From Curtobacterium poinsettiae (GTDB lineage Bacteria > Actinomycetota > Actinomycetes > Actinomycetales > Microbacteriaceae), in assembly GCF_025677645.1 (NCBI RefSeq), contig NZ_CP106879.1:1178001-1242000 (forward strand): a stretch of DNA of 64,000 nucleotides. The letters are read 5' to 3'. Made by a program: the position numbers and the translations under genes. How positions within the stretch are numbered: the stretch's first letter is position 1; the number at the start of each line of letters is the position of its first letter. The notes under the pieces are model-generated. The model was not told the DNA's origin, did not search any database, and saw only the letters and a program-made list of their open reading frames with translations. This document shows positions 57,301 through 64,000 of the stretch, in pieces.

Positions 57301-57407
57301 CGACAATGCGCGAGTCGTTCGACGCCCGTTCTGTCGGATGTTGCCCACGCACACGATGCGGGTGCGTGCTTCGACGATCCGCGAGTCGTTCGACGCGTGG
57401 ATCGTCG
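57301..57407. repeat. Two tandem copies of a 36-bp palindromic unit
   Basis: Units 57301-57336 and 57372-57407 both have CGACNAT at the left, the shared core GCGAGTCGTTCGACGC and TGTCG or ATCGTCG at the right, so each can fold into a hairpin. Both are followed by GCCCACGCAC. The period is 71 bp. They lie between the convergent methyltransferase and MFS genes. Confidence 0.75.
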
Positions 57408-57443
57408 GAACATGCCCACGCACCGAGCGAGCGTCCGCGCCGG

Positions 57444-59915
57444 CTACTCGACCGAGTGCCGCCCGTGCCCGTGCCCGTGCCCGTGCGCGTCGTCAGCGTC
57501 CGGCCGGGAGGCCCGGCTCGCCTCCGCCGCATCAGCGCTGGCACCATGGGCGTCCGGCTCCACGACCGCAGCCGCATGGGCGGCCCTGGTCCGGATCGCA
57601 CCAGTCGTCGTCGGGGGTTCGTCGACCGGCGCAGCCGCCGAGTGCGCACCGTGCGTCGTGGCGTTCGGCAGCGGAGCGCGGGTGTCGTCGACCCCGCTCG
57701 GCAGCACCGAGACGTCCGACGCTCCGGCGGCCCGGGCGGACCGAGGCTGCACGTCCGGCGAGGTCGGCACGTCGGGCGAACGCGGCACGTCGGCGGAGGA
57801 CGACCCCGACGGCACCGGACCAGCCCCGGGTGCCGCGGCGCCAGCGGCTGCGGCGGCACTCCCGTCCGACTCCGCACCGGCAGCGGTCCGCGCGGCGTCC
57901 GCCTGCTCCTGCAGCGCCGACGTCTTGCGCAGCGGCGGCACCCGGAAGAACCAGGTCAGCACGAACGCGAGCAGGATCACCGCGAGGCCGACGTAGTACA
58001 CGCGGACGGCCGAGTCGCTGAACCCGACCAGGAACGGACGGCTGAGCCGGGGGTCCGCCCCGTTCAGGAACGACGTGTCGCTCGTCGCCGAGTCGGTGGA
58101 CGAGCTCGCGGCCGAGTCGCCGCTCTTGAGCTGCTTGATGAGCGTCGGCGCGACCTGGTCGACGACGTTCTGCCGCTGCGCCTCGTCCGAGTAGTCGATC
58201 TGCAGCTTCCCGTCGACGACCGAGGCGTTCGCCTTCGAGGCCGCGGTCTCGAGCGCCTGCTGCTCGGCCGCGGGCTTCGCGTCGTCGACCTGCTGGGCGA
58301 TGATCGTGTCCGCTGCGGCGGCGGGGACCGTGCCCGCGGCGACCTGCCGCTGCACGGCTGCCGTCACCTGCTTGGTCACGGCAGCATCCGCGGCCTGCTT
58401 CGCCTGCGCGGTGCCCTGGTCGAGACCGTCCTGCACGTTCTGCTGCACCGGGTCGACGATCTTCGTCCAGATCTCGTCCATCACGCCCTGGTTCTTCGAC
58501 GCGTTCGCGACCGACGGGGTCATCGCGGCGTTCAGCGCGCTCTTCAGGTCGGACTCGTTCTGCATGGCGGCGCTGATGTTCGTCGGCATCAGGGTGAACA
58601 GCACGGAGAGCAGGACGGCGGTGCCCATCGTGCCGCCGATCTGCCGGAAGAACGTCGCGGCGCTCGTGGCGACACCGATGTCCCGCGGCGAGACCGAGTT
58701 CTGCGCGGCCAGGGTCAGCGTCTGCATGAGCTGCCCGAGTCCGAGCCCGATGCCGAACATGCCGAGCATCAGGAACCACAGGGGCCGGTCGGCGGTCAGG
58801 AACGTCAGGACCGTGAAGCCGACGGCCGTGAACGCCGTGCCGGTGATCGGGAAGGCCTGGTAGTTGCCGGTGCGGGAGATGATCTGGCCGGAGGCGATCG
58901 ACGAGATCATCAGACCGAGCACCATGGGCAGCATGGCGAACCCGGACTCGGTCGGGGTCACGCCCTTGACGATCTGCAGGTACAGCGGGATCGTCAGCAT
59001 CGCGCCGAACATGCCGAAGCCGACGAGCACGGACAGGATCGCGGACATCGAGAACACCCGCGATCCGAAGAGCTTCATCGGCAGGATCGCGTCGTCGCCC
59101 ATGGCCCGCTCGACGATGATGAACGCGATCAGGCCGAGGGCGCCGATGGCGTAGCAGGCGAAGGCGGCGGGGGAGTCCCAGCCCCACTCGCGGCCCTGCT
59201 CGGCGATGAGCAGCAGCGGCACGAGCGTGACGATGACGAGCGTCGCGCCCCACCAGTCGATGCGGGGCTTGCCGCGGTCGCCGAACTTCGGCAGGTGCAG
59301 GAACGTCAGCACCATGAACAGGGCGATGATGCCGATCGGCACGTTGATCAGGAACACCCAGCGCCAGCCGGCGATGAACAGCAGCTGGTCCGCGCCGGCG
59401 AAGACGCCGCCGACGAGCGGCCCGATGACGGACGAGATGCCGAAGACCGCCAGGAAGTAGCCCTGGTACTTCGCCCGCTCGCGAGGGGCGAGCATGTCGC
59501 CCATGATCGCCAGCGGCAGGGACATCAGACCACCGGCACCCAGGCCCTGCAAGGCGCGGAAGCCGGCGAGCATGAGCATCGAGTCGGAGAACGACGCCGC
59601 GAACGAGCCGACGATGAAGATGCCGATCGCGGTGATGAAGAGCGGCCGGCGACCGAAGATGTCGGAGAGCTTGCCGTAGATCGGGGTGGTCACCGTCGAC
59701 GCGATGAGGTACCCGGTGGTGACCCAGGCCTGCTGGTCGAGTCCGTGCAGGTCGTCACCGATGGTGCGGATCGCGGTGCCGACGATCGTCTGGTCGAGGG
59801 CACCGAGGAACATGCCGGCCATCAGGCCGTAGATCACCAACAGGATCTGTCGGTGGTTCATCACGACGTTGGACGCCGTGGTGGGGGCCGCGGGTGCGGT
59901 CGCCGTCTGGGTCAT
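57444..59915 (-). CDS. MFS multidrug transporter, DHA2 (14-helix EmrB/QacA-like)
   Basis: An 823-residue exporter. LLVIYGLMAGMFLGALDQTIVGTAIRTIGDDL is the first-helix signature (LDQTIV, the QacA/EmrB motif); YGKLSDIFGRRPLF is motif A and the region LAVFGISSVIGPLVGG motif C. Thirteen helices are followed by a soluble extracytoplasmic insert of about 150 Ala/Gln/Asp-rich residues before helix 14. The tail of about 130 residues is Pro/Ala/Ser-rich and ends HGHGHGHGRHSVE, a metal-binding-like His run. The ATG at 59915 has GGGAG upstream. A palindrome covers its promoter. Confidence 0.9.
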   Translation of the reverse strand: MTQTATAPAAPTTASNVVMNHRQILLVIYGLMAGMFLGALDQTIVGTAIRTIGDDLHGLDQQAWVTTGYLIASTVTTPIYGKLSDIFGRRPLFITAIGIFIVGSFAASFSDSMLMLAGFRALQGLGAGGLMSLPLAIMGDMLAPRERAKYQGYFLAVFGISSVIGPLVGGVFAGADQLLFIAGWRWVFLINVPIGIIALFMVLTFLHLPKFGDRGKPRIDWWGATLVIVTLVPLLLIAEQGREWGWDSPAAFACYAIGALGLIAFIIVERAMGDDAILPMKLFGSRVFSMSAILSVLVGFGMFGAMLTIPLYLQIVKGVTPTESGFAMLPMVLGLMISSIASGQIISRTGNYQAFPITGTAFTAVGFTVLTFLTADRPLWFLMLGMFGIGLGLGQLMQTLTLAAQNSVSPRDIGVATSAATFFRQIGGTMGTAVLLSVLFTLMPTNISAAMQNESDLKSALNAAMTPSVANASKNQGVMDEIWTKIVDPVQQNVQDGLDQGTAQAKQAADAAVTKQVTAAVQRQVAAGTVPAAAADTIIAQQVDDAKPAAEQQALETAASKANASVVDGKLQIDYSDEAQRQNVVDQVAPTLIKQLKSGDSAASSSTDSATSDTSFLNGADPRLSRPFLVGFSDSAVRVYYVGLAVILLAFVLTWFFRVPPLRKTSALQEQADAARTAAGAESDGSAAAAAGAAAPGAGPVPSGSSSADVPRSPDVPTSPDVQPRSARAAGASDVSVLPSGVDDTRAPLPNATTHGAHSAAAPVDEPPTTTGAIRTRAAHAAAVVEPDAHGASADAAEASRASRPDADDAHGHGHGHGRHSVE

Positions 59916-59956
59916 GAGCAGGGTCTCCCGGGTACCGATGCGCTGGCAGAACGATT

Positions 59957-59982
59957 TTTGCGCTGCCTGCAAAGTTACAACT
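59957..59982 (-). promoter_or_regulatory. MFS promoter with operator palindromes
   Basis: TTTGC (59957-59961) and GCAAA (59969-59973) form a 17-bp dyad, next to AGTTACAACT (59973-59982), another palindrome. TAACTT (59977-59972, minus strand) is a possible -10 box of the MFS gene, so a repressor bound here would block it. No regulator gene lies next to it. Confidence 0.55.
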
Positions 59983-60088
59983 GCCGCAAGTGCTCGGTCG
60001 CGCCGAGACCGCTTCCTGAGTGGATCGGCAGTCACGGTACGCCCGGTTCACCCCGGCGGCACACGGCCTGGAGGCCCGGCTCGGTTCC

Positions 60089-60129
60089 GTCGACGGGCTG
60101 CGGTGTCCGAGACCCGCAGCCCGTCCGAC
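60089..60129 (-). terminator. Terminator hairpin of pgm
   Basis: GTCGACGGGCTGCGG (60089-60103) pairs with 60114-60129 with one bulged base. It lies 7 bases after the pgm stop on the minus strand. Nearby CGGCCTGGAGGCCCG (60064-60078) is a half copy of the family C core. Confidence 0.7.
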
Positions 60130-60136
60130 GAGGGCG

Positions 60137-61756
<1,620 letters not shown>

Positions 61757-61778
61757 GCGTCCATCCTGGCACCGAGTT

Positions 61779-61811
61779 GCCGAACTGGTCCGAACCTGAC
61801 TTAGAATCAGG
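61779..61811 (+). promoter_or_regulatory. Promoter and palindrome before the AT-richer gene pair
   Basis: TAGAAT (61802-61807) is a strong -10 box with a possible TTGCCG (61777-61782) 19 bases upstream. The palindrome CCTGA (61795-61799) / TCAGG (61807-61811), centre TTAGA, overlaps the -10 box and could be an operator. GGAGGG (61815-61820) is the ribosome site of the first gene. Confidence 0.55.
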
Positions 61812-61826
61812 TCCGGAGGGACTTTG

Positions 61827-62351
61827 ATGTTTGATGGTGAAGCGCAACCCGGCTGGTTCGACTGGCTTGGTATCGCTCTCGCGGTGATCGGCTTCGGCAT
61901 CGGTTGGTGGCAGCTTCATAAAACGACCGACGCGGCTGAGGTTGCTACGACTGCCCTTGCAAAGGCTCGCAAGAAGCTAGTTTTTGATCAACTCGCTGCC
62001 GTTCAGGGCCAAGTAAGCTCGGTGATCGCCGATCTAGACTTTGCGATCGATTCGAACGACCGAGAAGTTGCTCACCGCGCTCTCCTTCGGTTCAGCTATG
62101 CAGCTTCGGAGATACGAGCTCTTTTGGCGGCGGTCGATGAGGAATTTGGCGACTACTTCGACCTGACCGAGCGTTTCGCTAGTTCAAGCGGGACGGCGCT
62201 CGATGTTAAGGCGAACATCGTTGGGCGGCCAAGCCCAGATATTGCTCGCCTGGCTAAGGCCGTGACCAAAGAGATTAGATCGGTGTCGGTTTCTTTAGAC
62301 AACGAGATTGCCAAGGGTCGATATGAATTAGGAGATAGTGCAAATGTTTGA
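61827..62351 (+). CDS. Membrane-anchored protein of unknown function (islet gene 1)
   Basis: A 174-residue protein with one membrane helix close to the N-terminus ([20 protein letters not shown]) and a helical, probably coiled, cytoplasmic domain ([38 protein letters not shown]). It is not recognised. Its DNA is clearly AT-richer than the flanks (one 60-base line at 62281 has 45 percent GC against 63 percent in pgm) and uses codons such as TTT, ATA and GAT that the neighbours avoid, pointing to transfer. GGAGGG lies 6 bases before the ATG. It overlaps the next gene by 8 bases. Confidence 0.75.
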   Translation: MFDGEAQPGWFDWLGIALAVIGFGIGWWQLHKTTDAAEVATTALAKARKKLVFDQLAAVQGQVSSVIADLDFAIDSNDREVAHRALLRFSYAASEIRALLAAVDEEFGDYFDLTERFASSSGTALDVKANIVGRPSPDIARLAKAVTKEIRSVSVSLDNEIAKGRYELGDSANV

Positions 62352-62742
62352 TGAACGCGAGTGGTCGCAAATCGTCGACCGCCTTATCAGACTAACTCGC
62401 CAGCAGTCGGTTGCGTGGAAGACGGTACAAACGGAGGACGGATCGCGTGAGTGGGTCGAAACGCGCGCTGGAGATCTGGAGTTTTTGGTCGGGTCTGTCG
62501 ATGAGGACCGAAGGCCGCCATTTTACCTGGCGGTTTGGGATGTTGAAGCAACTCGTTACTTGGCTCGCGTAGAATCAGAGCCTTGGCCCGACGACGTGGG
62601 GTCAGACGCCTCACTCAGTGCTGCTCAAAAGTTGATCGAGCTCCGTGCATTGGCCTATCGATCCGCGCAGGGCTCTCCGCAGTTACTCGCCCGAATCATG
62701 GAGAACCTCAACGAGGTCGAGCGGGACCAGGATCTGTTCTGA
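62344..62742 (+). CDS. Unrecognised soluble protein (islet gene 2)
   Basis: A 132-residue protein, [28 protein letters not shown], with a mixed alpha/beta start including WVETRAGDLEFLVGSVDEDRRPPFYLAVWDVE and a helical end (LSAAQKLIELRALAYRSAQGSPQLLARIMENLNEVE). No signal, membrane segment or enzyme motif is seen. GGAG (62331-62334) precedes it by 9 bases, inside the end of gene 1, and the frames overlap by 8 bases, so the two are co-translated and likely act together. AT-rich like gene 1. A small accessory or defence function is possible but not shown. Confidence 0.72.
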   Translation: MFDEREWSQIVDRLIRLTRQQSVAWKTVQTEDGSREWVETRAGDLEFLVGSVDEDRRPPFYLAVWDVEATRYLARVESEPWPDDVGSDASLSAAQKLIELRALAYRSAQGSPQLLARIMENLNEVERDQDLF

Positions 62743-62886
62743 CAGCTCGGGGGAAGTGGCTTGCGCCGCGTGTTTCCCGGCGAAGCGGCTAGCGCCTAGG
62801 GGGAAGTGCACGAGCGGCCGCCCGGCCCGGGTCGAGGGGGGACACCCGGGAGGACGACCGCTCGCGGTCTGGGGGAGGCCGGAGCC
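62743..62886. other. Downstream edge of the AT-richer islet
   Basis: The direct repeat GGGGGAAGTG occurs twice, at 62750-62759 and 62800-62809, just after islet gene 2. GC content rises to the chromosomal level after the second copy. No gene is seen. The repeats may mark an insertion scar; no matching copy was found at the upstream edge. Confidence 0.4.
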
Positions 62887-63132
62887 TCAGGCGGTGCGGA
62901 ACGAACCCGTCGCGGTGCGGAACGAGCCGGTGACCGTGCGGGTCGACGCGGTGACCGTACCGGGACGCGACCGCTGCGTGTCCACGAAGCGGCCGAGGCG
63001 CCCGGCGACCGGCACGCCCGTGTAGGTGCCCGACGGCTCGGTGGTGCTGCGGCCGGTGTACGACCCGCGCACGTCACGCCCGTCGATGCCGGACACGAAG
63101 CTGCCGCCGAACGGGAAGGTGCTGTTCGTCAT
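62887..63132 (-). CDS. Small Thr/Ser/Arg-rich protein
   Basis: An 81-residue protein, MTNSTFPFGGSFVSGIDGRD, with repeating units VRGSYTGRS, PSGTYTGVP, TVTGSFRTATGSFRTA: short beta-prone GSF/GSYT units. No signal peptide is visible. It resembles small repeat proteins seen in Actinobacteria, with no known role. GAGGAG lies 6 bases before the ATG at 63132. A strong promoter with a palindrome precedes it. It faces islet gene 2 tail to tail. Confidence 0.65.
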   Translation of the reverse strand: MTNSTFPFGGSFVSGIDGRDVRGSYTGRSTTEPSGTYTGVPVAGRLGRFVDTQRSRPGTVTASTRTVTGSFRTATGSFRTA

Positions 63133-63202
63133 GGGGTCTCCTCGGTGGTGACGCCGTCGGGACCGTCGGACCGACGACCCTGGCGACGTCGGCTGTGACC
63201 CG

Positions 63203-63231
63203 AGCCTACGACACAGTCTTGCATCATGCAA
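63203..63231 (-). promoter_or_regulatory. Strong promoter with palindromic -35 region
   Basis: On the minus strand TTGCAT (63231-63226), a 17-base spacer and TAGGCT (63208-63203) make a near-ideal promoter for the small Thr/Ser/Arg-rich gene, with a leader of about 64 bases. The perfect dyad TTGCAT C ATGCAA (63219-63231) covers the -35 box and is a likely operator. Confidence 0.65.
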
Positions 63232-63254
63232 AAGAACTGCACGAACGTGCACGG

Positions 63255-63917
63255 TCAGGCCAGCAGCTCGCAGAAGTTCCGTCCCTCGGTCGTCCAGCTC
63301 TGCCGTGCGACCAGCCCGGCGTCGGCCGCGTGCCGGTGCAGCGCGTCGAGCCCGACCTCGGCCCACGGGAACTCGGCGCTCTCGTTGCCGTCCGCGTCGA
63401 CCACGCGGGCCGTGTAGACCCGGTCGGCGTCGACGTCGGGGTTCGTCTCGACGACGACGCGACCACCGACCCGCACGATCTCACGGCAGCGGACGAGCAG
63501 TGCGGTGGGGTCGCCGCCGATGCCGATGTTCCCGTCGATCACCAGCGCGGTGTCCCAGTGGCCCTCGTCCGGGACCGCGTCGAACACCGATCCCTGCATG
63601 GCGGTGCCGCCGGAGCGCTGCGCGATCGCGACGGCCTCGGCCGAGACGTCGACGCCGAGCGCCGGGATGCCACGAGCCTGCGCGGCGACGAGCATCCGCC
63701 CGGGGCCGCAGCCGATGTCGATGACCCCGCCGTCGACGTCGTCCAGGAGCGAGCGGTCGACCCGGTCGGCCGCGGCGCTCCAGCGACCGACGTCCATCGT
63801 CGTGACCTCGCCGGGACGCGACGGGTCGGTGAGGCGCAGGCGGCCGTCGGTACGGAGGGCCCTGGCGTAGGGCTCGCCGCCACCGGCGCCGAACGAGACG
63901 GGTGCGTGCATGGTCAT
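63255..63917 (-). CDS. Class I SAM-dependent methyltransferase
   Basis: A 220-residue methyltransferase. The SAM-binding motif GVIDIGCGPGRMLVAAQARG and ALGVDVSAEAVAIAQRSGG (acidic loop) are clear; WDTALVIDGNIGIGGDPTALLVRCREIVRVGGRVVVET is the motif IV-V part. The acceptor is unknown. The ATG at 63917 overlaps the stop of the upstream gene in ATGA (63914-63917) and has GGGGAG 7 bases upstream, so both genes form an operon. In related genera such a methyltransferase often follows a glycosyltransferase. Confidence 0.88.
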   Translation of the reverse strand: MTMHAPVSFGAGGGEPYARALRTDGRLRLTDPSRPGEVTTMDVGRWSAAADRVDRSLLDDVDGGVIDIGCGPGRMLVAAQARGIPALGVDVSAEAVAIAQRSGGTAMQGSVFDAVPDEGHWDTALVIDGNIGIGGDPTALLVRCREIVRVGGRVVVETNPDVDADRVYTARVVDADGNESAEFPWAEVGLDALHRHAADAGLVARQSWTTEGRNFCELLA

Positions 63918-64000
63918 CGGGTGCTCCCCACGGTCTCGGCACGGAGTGCCCGGCTGAACTCGGAGTCGGGCACCAGTTCGGCGACCCGTTCGGCGTCGGC
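63914..64000 (-). CDS. C-terminal end of an upstream gene, cut by the window edge
   Basis: On the minus strand an open frame enters from the window edge and ends with TGA at 63916-63914, coding ADAERVAELVPDSEFSRALR and a further 8 residues. It overlaps the methyltransferase start by four bases, so it is the upstream gene of the same operon. Too little is visible to name it. Confidence 0.6.
   Translation of the reverse strand, partial: ADAERVAELVPDSEFSRALRAETVGSTR

Noticed and set aside
61827..62742. A classical toxin-antitoxin pair
   Set aside because: Sizes (174 and 132 residues), the membrane helix on the first protein and the lack of any known toxin or DNA-binding antitoxin motif do not fit; left as unknown.

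Overview
The window is a 64 kb piece of a very GC-rich actinobacterial chromosome, most likely a Microbacteriaceae member close to Curtobacterium. This is inferred from the gene content (DUF3073 and DUF3072 proteins, class E sortase with a one-helix partner, alpha-E protein, actinobacterial APC permease), from Gram-positive surface genes, and from many genes with a TAnnnT box 6-8 bases before the start codon, which indicates leaderless transcripts. It looks like ordinary chromosome rather than phage or plasmid. No rRNA, tRNA, CRISPR array, insertion sequence or prophage gene was recognised. No gene-free stretch exceeds 300 bases; the longest are 3875-4146, 27118-27384 and 9978-10220.

Layout. 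1-10.4 kb: end of a GAF/PP2C phosphatase, then de novo purine synthesis (purD-purC overlapping, purF and purM divergent) with a sterol-carrier-like gene and a large ATP-binding LuxR regulator between them. 10.4-16.4 kb: flavin monooxygenase-like protein, DoxX, small conserved proteins, a large APC permease and a divergent MerR regulator with a textbook 19-bp-spacer promoter. 16.5-20.3 kb: a PadR/DUF4097 operon and the divergent yczE-yczR type pair. 20.3-29.5 kb: membrane protein, RND permease, lipoprotein esterase, polyphosphate kinase 2, and a DEAD-box helicase with a long Arg/Asp repeat tail. 29.6-32.9 kb: DinB, MarR, then a TasA-like secreted protein and a SipW-type signal peptidase fused to a second TasA-like ectodomain. 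32.9-38.1 kb: sbcD-sbcC and a sortase operon. 38.1-46 kb: GNAT, a frameshifted EamA transporter, CPBP protease, recQ, acyltransferase, M23 peptidase and a dehydrogenase. 46-53.3 kb: two MarR genes, alpha-E protein, MFS, SDR, formamidase and Pit phosphate transporter. 53.3-61.8 kb: hydrolase, lipoate ligase, GNAT, a solitary DNA methyltransferase flanked by repeats, DHA2 efflux pump and phosphoglucomutase. 61.8-62.8 kb: an AT-richer two-gene islet of unknown function. 62.9-64 kb: small Thr/Ser/Arg protein, SAM methyltransferase and the tail of a further gene.

The most interesting points are the signal peptidase that carries its own substrate-like domain, several families of long palindromes between genes (two of them exactly 55 bp), tandem repeats on both sides of the solitary methyltransferase, the AT-richer islet, and the high number of predicted leaderless genes. 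Many regulators (MerR, MocR/YczR, PadR, three MarR) have visible operators at their own promoters. All functional calls come from reading the sequence; no database search or transcript data was available.
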